From: Deltaproteobacteria bacterium
Lineage (GTDB): Bacteria > Desulfobacterota > Desulfobacteria > Desulfobacterales > ETH-SRB1
Assembly: GCA_019314185.1 (NCBI GenBank)
Contig: JAFCZU010000013.1
Span: 1 to 21,996, forward strand
Length of the DNA: 21,996 nucleotides
Direction: 5' to 3'
Shown piece after piece: positions 1 through 7,932 of this stretch (position 1 is its first letter; every line of letters starts with the position of its first letter). Below the pieces are notes generated by a model. That model did not search any database. It was not told the origin of the DNA and was given only the letters and a program-made list of their open reading frames with translations. The position numbers were made by a program, and so were the translations under genes.

Positions 1-12
1 AGATTCGAATAC

Positions 13-1062
13 TTACAGCATGTACTTTCCCTGCCCCCCCGGAAAGGATGGGACAACATGTTTAAGAAATCTGTCCACAAGCCTTACCTTGACACCGGAG
101 GTGTTTAAAAACTTCTCTACAGGGGCAATGATCAAGAGTAGCGGAACCAGATACGTTGTAATCAGAATTCTAAAGAAACCGCAGTGAAGCTTTCGGGTTG
201 AAGCAAAATTATTTTTAATAAAAGGAGATAATAAAAGCCGCAGGATCATGAAAAAGGGAGGAACAAGAAAAACGGTGAGTACTGAAAAAACCTCAAAGGC
301 CATATTTAATGATTTGTTTTTACCGATGAAATCACGGAGATTGTCTCGTGAATAGGTGTTCAACCTGTCAGATGAAATTGCCTCTAAAAACCATTTGATG
401 GGAAGATAAGAGATCACATAGAAAGATATGGCAACAATATCTGTTACAGGTTTGAAGTGGGTTACATTACCGTTGTATATCGTTTCTATCTTGAGAGATC
501 GTATTGTGAAACCCGAATCTCCCGCCTTCAACAAAAATTCCGTTTCCGGCACAAATCGATCGGCTGTGAGAAGAATGTTTTGGGCTGTTGAGAGAGGGTA
601 GAGTCTGAAACCGCTCTGCGTATCCTCTATGAATTGATTTGCACCGAGAGAGACGTAGAACCGTGCGACATGCATTGAATTATACCGCCCTCTCGGGATC
701 TTATGTATGTCATGCATCCTGGAACCGACAATAACGGATTCAGGATAGTTATGATGTAATGCAATGAAACGGGGGATATCTGCAGGATTATGCTGCCCAT
801 CGGCATCTACACTTATTACAGCATCATATCCTTCATCGATAGCCTTTTGGAAAAGCACCTTCAATGCATTTCCCTTTCCAAGATTTTTATCGATTAATAT
901 GACCTGGGCACCTGCCTCGGCAGCGATGTCAGCAGTATTGTCTGTTGACCCATCATCCGCAACAATAACATCAGAAATGTATTGTAACGATCCTTTAACC
1001 ACATTCCCGATGGTTTGGGGGGAATTGTACGCCGGAATAACTACGCAGATTTTTGATGCCAT
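13..1062 (-). CDS. DPM1-like family 2 glycosyltransferase with C-terminal membrane segments
   Basis: This is a 349-residue GT-A fold glycosyltransferase. It probably moves a sugar from a nucleotide- or polyprenyl-linked donor to a lipid carrier at the inner face of the cytoplasmic membrane. The N-terminus begins with a VVIPAYN strand, followed by DDGS at residues 36-39, the metal-binding DADGQH at 86-91, and DTQSGFR at 147-153. The last motif is typical of the dolichyl-phosphate-mannose-synthase-like branch. Two hydrophobic stretches near residues 257-280 and 298-315 should anchor it in the membrane. It is the last visible gene of the leftward operon, 90 bases after the radical SAM gene. The next gene downstream lies outside the window. 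Its place beside acyl-chain genes suggests that it glycosylates the cluster's lipid. The sugar and acceptor cannot be read from the sequence. The family call is firm. Confidence 0.9.
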   Translation of the reverse strand: MASKICVVIPAYNSPQTIGNVVKGSLQYISDVIVADDGSTDNTADIAAEAGAQVILIDKNLGKGNALKVLFQKAIDEGYDAVISVDADGQHNPADIPRFIALHHNYPESVIVGSRMHDIHKIPRGRYNSMHVARFYVSLGANQFIEDTQSGFRLYPLSTAQNILLTADRFVPETEFLLKAGDSGFTIRSLKIETIYNGNVTHFKPVTDIVAISFYVISYLPIKWFLEAISSDRLNTYSRDNLRDFIGKNKSLNMAFEVFSVLTVFLVPPFFMILRLLLSPFIKNNFASTRKLHCGFFRILITTYLVPLLLIIAPVEKFLNTSGVKVRLVDRFLKHVVPSFPGGQGKYML

Positions 1063-1152
1063 CTATTTACCTCTTGCACCATGAAATTCCTCACTGACGT
1101 CACAACAGGAATCAAAAAACCTCATTTCTATCTAATTGTCAGTGAAATAAAA

Positions 1153-2559
1153 TTATATACTATTATATCTCTTGCCATGATTTTTACGCATATTCCTCAA
1201 CATCTTCCCGGTCTTCATATACTCCCACAGAGGCCCCTTGATTCCGAAACGCCGCAATTTCCTTTGCAGGTCCACATTTATATTAATATTCATGCCGGGA
1301 AATATCCAGTTTCGGTTTTCTTTTGAAAACTTTTCTATGAATAGCAGAATTTCATTTTCTATGAAAGGCGACAGGTAAAAGACCGGTTTCAAAAAATCCT
1401 CATCAGGGTTAACACATCCTTCTTCCATGGCTACAACAGATAATCCGGTTCCAGGAAATACCCTGATACCAATCATGCAGATAGCAGCCGTTGGGGACAT
1501 ATCAATTATGGCATCTAATGTTTGATTAACACTTTCCATTGTCTCGCCCGGTCCGCCAAGAAGAAGTGAATGGCAGAAGGACATTCCCAACTGCCTGCAT
1601 ATGTTCGAAGCATTCCTGAGATCATCAACGGTAAAGTTTTTTCCAAGATTAACCAGCATGGTTTGATGAGCGGCATCACTCCCAAATTCCACACCTGTGC
1701 AACCTGCATCGAGCATCAATTCAATAAGATTAGTGGTGATAAATCCCGGATTGGCATAACAACTCCATTTAACAGGAAGTTTTCGATTAATGATTTCACG
1801 ACAGATTGCTTCGGCATGACTGGTAGGATAATTGAACGTGTTATCAACAAAGAAGATATTGTCTATACCGCATTTCAACATGTCCTCAATCTCATCACAG
1901 ACAAGTTTCGGACCCCGTAATCTTACTTTTTCCCCTTCAATTATCGGGTAGGTACAGTAAATACATTTGAACGGACAACCTCTTTTTGTCTGGATATTGC
2001 CCATACCTCCAAATTTCAAATAGGCCTCGTTGTCGAATTCTGATCTGTCAGGAAGTGGAAGAGTATCAAGGTCTTCAATAATTCCGGAATGATTGTTTAT
2101 AATTTTTGGTTCAGGAAAATCATGTGTATTCTTCCCCTTTTTCAGATCGTTAACAAGCTTGACAAAGGAGGATTCACCTTCACCTGCAATGCCAAAATCT
2201 ACACCGAGATACTCCAGAAGTAATTCAGGCAACAGAGCAAAAGCACTTCCTCCTGCGACGATAATCGCTTTGCTTTGCTTCCTGATTTCCCGCACAACCT
2301 GATGGTAAAAAGGAAGGTATGTAACATAATTAGGATAGCTGACGTTATCAATATTTCTTAACGACAAGCCAATAATGTCGGGTTGGAAAGATTTTATGAC
2401 ATATGCAATCGAGGTTTCATAATCCTCGGCAAAACATAGATCCAGAATCCGGCACCGCGTTCCGTTCTGTTTCAAGGCAGCGGTTATGTATGCTAAACCA
2501 ATTGGAAAAACAGGATCGGGTAATGATTCTATATTAGCTGAAACAAGAAGAACTTTCAT
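1153..2559 (-). CDS. B12-binding domain radical SAM enzyme
   Basis: This is a 468-residue class B-type radical SAM protein. Residues 1 to about 145 form a cobalamin-binding Rossmann-like domain: an MKVLLVSAN start, the LDL strand near 39, AGGSAF near 102 and GIAGEGE near 123. The radical SAM barrel follows, with a CX3CX2C cluster motif at Cys195, Cys199 and Cys202. The cobalamin domain lacks the DXHXXG lower-ligand motif, as is common in this class. Known relatives are C- or P-methyltransferases, ring-forming or ring-contracting enzymes, and hopanoid HpnJ. The reaction here cannot be deduced. The gene starts 9 bases after the ketosynthase-like gene stops, so the two are very likely co-transcribed, and the substrate may be an acyl chain or acyl-lipid of this pathway. 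A second, different B12 radical SAM enzyme is encoded near position 16888. Confidence 0.9.
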   Translation of the reverse strand: MKVLLVSANIESLPDPVFPIGLAYITAALKQNGTRCRILDLCFAEDYETSIAYVIKSFQPDIIGLSLRNIDNVSYPNYVTYLPFYHQVVREIRKQSKAIIVAGGSAFALLPELLLEYLGVDFGIAGEGESSFVKLVNDLKKGKNTHDFPEPKIINNHSGIIEDLDTLPLPDRSEFDNEAYLKFGGMGNIQTKRGCPFKCIYCTYPIIEGEKVRLRGPKLVCDEIEDMLKCGIDNIFFVDNTFNYPTSHAEAICREIINRKLPVKWSCYANPGFITTNLIELMLDAGCTGVEFGSDAAHQTMLVNLGKNFTVDDLRNASNICRQLGMSFCHSLLLGGPGETMESVNQTLDAIIDMSPTAAICMIGIRVFPGTGLSVVAMEEGCVNPDEDFLKPVFYLSPFIENEILLFIEKFSKENRNWIFPGMNININVDLQRKLRRFGIKGPLWEYMKTGKMLRNMRKNHGKRYNSI

Positions 2560-2568
2560 AATTATTCA

Positions 2569-3795
2569 TTACTTTCTGGCAAAAATCAGACTGCTTGTTC
2601 CACCGCCAAACGTGGAACTTGTCATCAGGGTCGTATCTGTTTTGCCGGTCGGGGAAATATTCCACACCGGGAAATTTCCAGCTTCACTTCTCAATGCTTC
2701 AGCATTTACGGTGGGAAGTGGCAACTTGTTATAGATGCTCAGAAAAATAGCCGCTGCCCTGATGATCCCTGCACCTCCGAAATCACCCATAAGATATTTC
2801 AAAGGGGTCACTTCCAGATTGTTATTTCGTTTTCTGAAGATTTGCCTGAGCTGGTTATATTCCATTTTATCAAGTTCACCGGTAAAATTGGCAGAAATAT
2901 CTATCTGATCGATTGCACCGGGATCTATGCCGGCTTTTTCCATGGCAAGAAATATCGCCCACGCCATCTGCTCGCCTTCAATTTCGTAATGCCCAATGTC
3001 TGTTATACCACCCCTGATGACACCCGATTTAAGCATTCCGTATATTTTTGCATCCCGCTTACGTGCCATATCGATTCTTTCCATAACTAGAATTCCGGCT
3101 CCTTCCCCAAGGATAAGACCGCCTCCGGGTTCGGGTCTGATAGTAGCCGTCTCACCTTTTTCCGCCCTGACCTTATTGAGGGCACTTACGGCGTCATAAC
3201 AAGTATACTGCATTGCTGACAACTCATCAGCTCCGCCCACCAGGGCTATATCAACCAGATTTTGTGACAGGAGATTCCGGGCATACATGATGGCATTTTC
3301 CGCGGAAATTTCATTCTGGCAAAAGGTGCTGTTGGGTCCTGTTATGCCGTGATACATCGCTATGTGGCTTGCAGGCGCGTTAGGAACGGTTTCCGGAAAT
3401 ACAAAAGGATGGACTCCCCGAGGGCCCTCTTTGAGAAAACCGGCGTAAAAATCTTCCACATGGGAACTGCTTCCGTACGAAGTCCCCATGATGATGGCAA
3501 TTCTTTCCCTGTTAAGAGAATCCGGTATAAGTCCGCTGTCTGCTAATGCCTCAATACTTGAGGCTACAGCCATCCGTGAAACCAGACTCATTCTTCGATA
3601 ACACCTCGTAGGCATAAATTGACCCGGATCAAAATCATCAATCCAGCCAGCTACATTAGACAGTAAAGACCCTGTATCGAAGGACGTAATTCTTTTTATT
3701 CCTGTCTTCGCCTCTCTCAAGTTTTCCCAGAATGTTTTTCTGCCAACACCGAGAGGACTGACTATCCCAATACCTGTAACCGCAATGTCGCTCAT
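2569..3795 (-). CDS. Ketosynthase-like chain-length-factor (KS-beta) subunit without catalytic triad
   Basis: This 408-residue protein has the thiolase fold of FabF-type beta-ketoacyl-ACP synthases from end to end. It keeps VTGIGIVSPLG at the start, GEGAGILVMER near 231 and STFGGGTSS near the end. All three catalytic residues are changed. An ungapped alignment of the nucleophile region with E. coli FabF puts Glu162 at the Cys position. Asn303 replaces the first His (SANFT instead of NAHGT), and Asp338 replaces the second (MGD instead of TGH). Lys333 is kept. This pattern matches KS-beta or chain length factors of type II polyketide systems and the partner ketosynthase of aryl polyene systems, although the classical replacement for Cys is Gln. 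It lies 23 bases after the intact ketosynthase gene, so a heterodimer is likely. It probably shapes chain length and does not condense by itself. Confidence 0.88.
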   Translation of the reverse strand: MSDIAVTGIGIVSPLGVGRKTFWENLREAKTGIKRITSFDTGSLLSNVAGWIDDFDPGQFMPTRCYRRMSLVSRMAVASSIEALADSGLIPDSLNRERIAIIMGTSYGSSSHVEDFYAGFLKEGPRGVHPFVFPETVPNAPASHIAMYHGITGPNSTFCQNEISAENAIMYARNLLSQNLVDIALVGGADELSAMQYTCYDAVSALNKVRAEKGETATIRPEPGGGLILGEGAGILVMERIDMARKRDAKIYGMLKSGVIRGGITDIGHYEIEGEQMAWAIFLAMEKAGIDPGAIDQIDISANFTGELDKMEYNQLRQIFRKRNNNLEVTPLKYLMGDFGGAGIIRAAAIFLSIYNKLPLPTVNAEALRSEAGNFPVWNISPTGKTDTTLMTSSTFGGGTSSLIFARK

Positions 3796-3818
3796 TGAAA
3801 ACTCTTAGATCCTTTTAT

Positions 3819-5039
3819 TTATGCTTTGCTTCTTCCGAACACCACCGATGTATTATTACCCCCGAATGCAAAGGAGTTGCTCATGGCAATGTTTATTTCC
3901 TGTTTCCTGGAATAATTGGGAACATAATCCAGATCACAATCCGGATCAGGAAGTTCCAAATGTATCGTCGGTGGAACAACCTGCTCGTGCAAAGCGAGAA
4001 CTGTGGCTATCCCCTCGATTGCTCCTGAAGCACCGAGACAATGGCCAACCATGGATTTTGTCGAACTAATTGCTAAATCTCCGGCATGTCCTTCAAAAAC
4101 ATTTTTTATGGCTCTTGTTTCCATCTGATCGTTTATCCTGGTAGCCGTTCCGTGAGCATTGATGTAGCCTACTTGATCTACATCAATATTTGCATTCCTT
4201 AAAGCTTGTACCATTGCTCGGCTCATCCCTCCGGCATCCGGGGATGTAATGTGTACGGCATCTGAATTTGTTGCATAGCCAAGCACTTCTGCGTAAATTG
4301 TTGCATTTCTATCTTCAGCGCGTTCATAATCTTCCAATATGAGGATTGCAGCCCCCTCCCCTAATGAAAGGCCGCGCCGGTATCTGTCAAAGGGACGGCA
4401 ATACTCAGGATCCATTAGTCTCAAAGAATGGAAGCCGGAAAAAGTTAATTCTGAAAGAGATTCACTTCCACCGGTAACAACAATATCCTGGTCACCTGAG
4501 CGAATCAAGTCGAAACCATAACCAATCGACGTAGTACTGGAAGAACAGGCTGTACAAATGGTAGCTCTTAATCCGGTTAGTTTATAACGACTGGCAACAA
4601 GATCTGTCAAGGTGCAGGGTGTGGTGGGAAGAAGAAGAGAAGGTTTTGGTCTGGTTTTTAACCATAAGGCACGCCGATATTTCTCCCAGGAGAGCATACC
4701 GCCTGCACCACCTCCAAGAACAACACCGATTCTCTCTTTGGTGTATTTTGCAATATTAAGTCCAGAGTCTAACATGGCCTCATTAGCTGCTATGAGCCCC
4801 AAAAGATCACACCTGGAATTCCGCCTTATCTTACGGAGATTAAAAAAGCCTTCCATATCTATGTTTTTTATTTGCCCGGCAAAATGGCATGAAAAGCCGG
4901 TGGTGTCAAAAAGCGATATCGGCTCAATTCCACATTTTCCGCTGAAAAGCCCTTCTCTGAACGCTGGCAGGGAATCCCCGATGGACGTAATTATACCAAG
5001 ACCTGTTACAGCAACCCGCCTATCTGTATCTTTATTCAT
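3819..5039 (-). CDS. Beta-ketoacyl-ACP synthase II type (KS-alpha), catalytically intact
   Basis: This 406-residue FabF-family enzyme should carry out decarboxylative Claisen condensation of an acyl primer with malonyl-ACP. The triad is complete: Cys165 in CTACSSS, His296 in NAHGTAT and His333 in KSMVGHCLGASG, with Lys328 before the last. Length and motifs match FabF. A GGGGAA ribosome-binding site sits about five bases before the ATG. Its partner, the inactive ketosynthase-like gene, follows 23 bases downstream, an arrangement typical of KS-alpha/KS-beta pairs. It lies with a dedicated ACP, ketoreductase and thioesterase, so it serves a specialised chain and not housekeeping fatty acid synthesis. 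The gap of 76 bases to the preceding thioesterase gene is the largest upstream of it in this operon. I found no clear promoter there. Confidence 0.92.
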   Translation of the reverse strand: MNKDTDRRVAVTGLGIITSIGDSLPAFREGLFSGKCGIEPISLFDTTGFSCHFAGQIKNIDMEGFFNLRKIRRNSRCDLLGLIAANEAMLDSGLNIAKYTKERIGVVLGGGAGGMLSWEKYRRALWLKTRPKPSLLLPTTPCTLTDLVASRYKLTGLRATICTACSSSTTSIGYGFDLIRSGDQDIVVTGGSESLSELTFSGFHSLRLMDPEYCRPFDRYRRGLSLGEGAAILILEDYERAEDRNATIYAEVLGYATNSDAVHITSPDAGGMSRAMVQALRNANIDVDQVGYINAHGTATRINDQMETRAIKNVFEGHAGDLAISSTKSMVGHCLGASGAIEGIATVLALHEQVVPPTIHLELPDPDCDLDYVPNYSRKQEINIAMSNSFAFGGNNTSVVFGRSKA

Positions 5040-5115
5040 CTATTTCCCCAGAATAAATTCTTGAGATATATAATACTTACACGAGAGGACAAAAATCTAT
5101 ATTTGAGATATCTTA

Positions 5116-5538
5116 CTATTTTTGGCAGTAATTCAAGAGGTTATCTATTCGTTTTTTAAGTTCACCGCTCAGTCGATAAATCATTTTATTATCGGTTGTC
5201 AAAAGAACCTGTGTCGTTTCTCCCCGGGCGAGGAGGGTGCTGTCTTCTTTTAGCAATATCTCGAATTTAAATGTTAAGGCGGCAATCTCCGGTTTAACTG
5301 CAGTTGTCCTGATAATAATCAGGTCTCCGCATGCTGCGGGATGTTTAAAATCACATTTCAAAGTGATTACAGGTGCAATATATCCTAACTCAACCATTTG
5401 CTTCGGCAAAAGATCGAATCGCCGCAGTAAAAACATTCTGCCAACTTCAAACCATGCCATGTAGTGGCCGTACCAGACCATACCCCATTGGTCTACTTCG
5501 TTAAATCGAACTGTATCTTCTGTCTCTACCCATTGCAT
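5116..5538 (-). CDS. Hotdog-fold acyl thioesterase (4-hydroxybenzoyl-CoA thioesterase/YbgC type)
   Basis: This 140-residue single hotdog domain belongs to the 4HBT/YbgC family. The N-terminal segment carries the family signature around Asp16 (VDQWGMVWYGHY), where the Asp activates water or stabilises the attack on the thioester. The following FEVGR continues the central helix. It would hydrolyse an acyl-CoA or acyl-ACP. Beside the ACP gene (3 bases away) and the ketosynthases, it may release the finished chain or edit stalled chains. Aryl polyene clusters carry a comparable thioesterase. It is cytoplasmic, with no signal peptide. The acyl specificity is not visible. Confidence 0.85.
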   Translation of the reverse strand: MQWVETEDTVRFNEVDQWGMVWYGHYMAWFEVGRMFLLRRFDLLPKQMVELGYIAPVITLKCDFKHPAACGDLIIIRTTAVKPEIAALTFKFEILLKEDSTLLARGETTQVLLTTDNKMIYRLSGELKKRIDNLLNYCQK

Positions 5539-5541
5539 GGG

Positions 5542-5820
5542 CTATTCTCCATATTTTTCCTGTATGAATAAAGTAAGGGCGCTGATGGACTCGAAAGCTT
5601 TTTTGCCAACATTCTCATCTTCAATAATAACATTGAAATTTTTCTCTATGACCACAACAAGTTCAAGAGCATCCAGAGAATCAAGTCCCAGTCCTTCCCT
5701 GAAAAGAGGGGTATCATCCCCTATTTCTGCAACAGTGATATCTTCCAATTTAAGAGTATCAATGATCATTTTCTTGAGAAATTCGATCAATATCTCTGAA
5801 TTATTAACGATTTTTTTCAC
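5542..5820 (-). CDS. Acyl carrier protein
   Basis: This 92-residue acyl carrier protein has the phosphopantetheine attachment site at Ser48 in the motif GLDSLD, followed by the acidic helix ALELVVVIEKNF. The family is usually about 75-90 residues, so this one has a slightly long N-terminus. It should carry the growing chain between ketosynthase, ketoreductase, dehydratase, thioesterase and acyltransferases. It is the only ACP in the window, whereas aryl polyene clusters commonly have two. No phosphopantetheinyl transferase is encoded here, so activation must rely on one elsewhere. It sits 24 bases after fabG and 3 bases before the thioesterase gene, clearly in one operon. Confidence 0.93.
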   Translation of the reverse strand: MKKIVNNSEILIEFLKKMIIDTLKLEDITVAEIGDDTPLFREGLGLDSLDALELVVVIEKNFNVIIEDENVGKKAFESISALTLFIQEKYGE

Positions 5821-5844
5821 TCTCTACCCCTTGCGATTTTTATT

Positions 5845-6585
5845 TTATCCCAAACCACCATCGACAACCAATACATGGCCAGTAATATATCGTGCCTTTT
5901 CTGAAGCCAAAAAAAGGACAGCCTCGGCAATATCTTCCGGATTACCAAATCTACCCATTGGGATCATATTTAAAAATTCTTTCTTTGTTTTCTCATCCAA
6001 GTTTTCTGTCATAGCCGTGGAAATAACCCCCGGGCAAACAGCATTTACAGTAATGCCTACCCGAGCCATCTCTCTGGAAAGAGATTTGGTAAAAGAGATA
6101 ATTCCGCCTTTCGAGGCCGAATAATTTGTTTGGCAAATTCTGCCTCTAAGTGCGGAAGGAGACGTGATATTTATAATCCGTCCAGACTTTCTACCTATCA
6201 TTGTTTTTATAATTGACCTTGAACAAAGATAAGTCCCTTTCAGGTTGATATCGATCACATGATCCCAATCCTCCTCATTAAGAAACATAAGCAATTTGTC
6301 CCTGATAATTCCGGCGTTGTTGACCAGAATATCCACATATTCCCATTGCTCCAGGACATTGCTTATCATTTTCTTGACATCGGTCATGGACGAAACATCT
6401 GCCTTTAAAATGAGGGATTTTGGCGCTATGTTTTTTATTTCTAATTCTGTCTCCAGTGCGCTTTTATCATCAGACGAATAATTAATTGCAACCCAAGCAC
6501 CTTCACGGGCAAAAGCAAGAGCCATCGCTTTTCCCAAGCCTCTGGTGGCTCCAGTAATAATTACTCTTTTATTCTTAAATTCCAT
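5845..6585 (-). CDS. 3-oxoacyl-ACP reductase (FabG-type short-chain dehydrogenase)
   Basis: This 246-residue classical short-chain dehydrogenase reduces a beta-ketoacyl-ACP with a nicotinamide cofactor. The cofactor-binding TGATRGLG lies at residues 11-18 and NNAG at 89-92. The catalytic tetrad is Asn114, Ser142, Tyr155 and Lys159, with the Ser-Tyr spacing of 13 seen in FabG. The end, ITGHVLVVDGGLG, is also typical of FabG. It is the first gene of the leftward operon and faces the ATP-grasp gene across 168 bases. No strong Shine-Dalgarno sequence precedes the ATG. The role as the cluster's ketoreductase follows from the ACP and ketosynthase neighbours. Another SDR substrate cannot be excluded but is less likely. 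Confidence 0.9.
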   Translation of the reverse strand: MEFKNKRVIITGATRGLGKAMALAFAREGAWVAINYSSDDKSALETELEIKNIAPKSLILKADVSSMTDVKKMISNVLEQWEYVDILVNNAGIIRDKLLMFLNEEDWDHVIDINLKGTYLCSRSIIKTMIGRKSGRIINITSPSALRGRICQTNYSASKGGIISFTKSLSREMARVGITVNAVCPGVISTAMTENLDEKTKKEFLNMIPMGRFGNPEDIAEAVLFLASEKARYITGHVLVVDGGLG

Positions 6586-6753
6586 AAAATTATATTATTC
6601 TAATAAGGTAAAATACACAAAACTATCATTTATACCAAAGAAACTTTTGGGGGGCAAGATTAAAGTTTGGACCTTAAACAGAAACAAATAGTAACAGCGA
6701 CCATCCATCAAAAACTTATTGAACGCACTTCAAAAATATGAAAAGAGTTTATT
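6586..6753. promoter_or_regulatory. Divergent intergenic region between the two main operons
   Basis: These 168 AT-rich bases separate the starts of the fabG-type gene (minus) and the ATP-grasp gene (plus). They should hold promoters for both operons. A fair minus-strand promoter is listed separately. On the plus strand only weak candidates are seen, for example TTGGAC at 6667-6672 with TAGTAA at 6689-6694. There is no obvious long inverted repeat. Confidence 0.55.
6629..6657 (-). promoter_or_regulatory. Candidate sigma70 promoter of the fabG-ACP-ketosynthase operon
   Basis: Read on the minus strand, TTGCCC (6652-6657) and TATAAA (6629-6634) are separated by exactly 17 bases. They match the sigma70 consensus at 4 of 6 and 5 of 6 positions. 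The start codon at 6585 would lie roughly 36 bases after the predicted transcription start. It is a pattern match only. Confidence 0.4.
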
Positions 6754-7932
6754 ATGAATTCTGAAGTTTTCATTACGGATGGACATTGGAGAAAGTCGCT
6801 TGCAGCAGTGCGGGCTCTCGGGGAAAAAGGTGTCAAGGTTACGGTTGGCGAAAGCACAAGTCTGGCAACTGCCGCTTTTTCCAGATACTGCCATCAGGCA
6901 GTGGTCTATCCATCACCTCTCCTTAGACCAGCGGAGTTTGTGGACTTTCTTCACAATAAATTGTCACGCCGGTCATATCAAATGCTCCTGCCCATGGAAG
7001 ATGAAACCATGGATCTCATATCAAAACATCATTCTGAATTTTCAAGCTTGACGTATGTTCCGATTGTATCCTTTGATAAGCTTGATTTTGCCCGGCGTAA
7101 GGACAAGGTTCTTCAATTAGCCGAAAAAGAGGGGATTCCCATACCAAAAACCTGGTATATTGAAAATATCACCCAGCTTAACGAGCTAAAAGATACGCTT
7201 CCATATCCTGTAGTCATAAAACCCAAAACAAGTTCCGGCGCAGTTGGGATAGCTTACCCTGAAAACTACGTGGAATTGATAGAACAATACATGTCGGTTC
7301 ATAAATATTTCCCTTATCCCATGATTCAGGAACTTATTCCCCGCGAGGGTACAGGCTATGGCGCCTCTTTTCTTCTGGATGAAAGAGGACAGGTAAAAGC
7401 ATCTTTTGTGCACAAACGATTAAGGGAATACCCTATAACTGGCGGAGCAAGTACTTTGCGGGAAAGCGTCAGATACGATGATATTCGAAATATGGCGCTG
7501 ACATTATTGAAAAAGCTTGACTGGTTCGGCGTAGCCATGGTTGAATTCAAACTTGACCCACGTGACGGTGTGCCAAAACTAATGGAGATCAACCCGAGAT
7601 TCTGGGGCTCATTACACCTGTCTGTAGAAGCTGGTGTTAATTTTCCTTATCTTCTATATCGCATGTCCTGTGGCGAAAAGTTCAAACCCGTCGAACAGTA
7701 CAAAATAGGAAAACAATGCCGGTGGATGTTACCTGGAGATATTCTCCATTTTATAAAAAACCCCAAGCGAGCGAGTTTGATGCCGGAATATTTCCACTTT
7801 TGGAATAAGAATACATCCTACGACATTTTGTCCCTCAAAGATCCCTTGCCCGTCCTCGGCAGAATTCTGACACCCCTGACATTCATATATGACAGTGACA
7901 TGAAACAACGACTGAAGAAGAGGAAATTATGA
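6754..7932 (+). CDS. ATP-grasp carboxylate-amine (or thiol) ligase
   Basis: This 392-residue ATP-grasp protein activates a carboxylate as an acyl-phosphate and joins it to an amine or similar nucleophile. Residues 1 to about 110 form the pre-ATP-grasp domain. The nucleotide-binding part includes PYPVVIKPKTSSGAVG, and the metal-binding MEINPRFWGS occupies residues 277-285, with Glu278 and Asn280 as likely Mg ligands. It resembles the predicted ATP-grasp enzymes found beside polysaccharide deacetylases in polysaccharide and exosortase loci. The stop codon overlaps the deacetylase start by 4 bases, implying translational coupling. It could attach an amino acid or amine to the cluster's acid or sugar. 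The actual substrates are unknown. Confidence 0.85.
   Translation: MNSEVFITDGHWRKSLAAVRALGEKGVKVTVGESTSLATAAFSRYCHQAVVYPSPLLRPAEFVDFLHNKLSRRSYQMLLPMEDETMDLISKHHSEFSSLTYVPIVSFDKLDFARRKDKVLQLAEKEGIPIPKTWYIENITQLNELKDTLPYPVVIKPKTSSGAVGIAYPENYVELIEQYMSVHKYFPYPMIQELIPREGTGYGASFLLDERGQVKASFVHKRLREYPITGGASTLRESVRYDDIRNMALTLLKKLDWFGVAMVEFKLDPRDGVPKLMEINPRFWGSLHLSVEAGVNFPYLLYRMSCGEKFKPVEQYKIGKQCRWMLPGDILHFIKNPKRASLMPEYFHFWNKNTSYDILSLKDPLPVLGRILTPLTFIYDSDMKQRLKKRKL

Noticed and set aside
4612..5064. 150-codon plus-strand open frame
   Set aside because: It lies antisense within the intact ketosynthase gene, with no ribosome-binding site or family similarity; it is a shadow frame.
5537..6124. 195-codon plus-strand open frame
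   Set aside because: It is antisense to the ACP gene and the 3' part of the ketoreductase gene, both clearly real, and its Ser-rich composition is typical of shadow frames.
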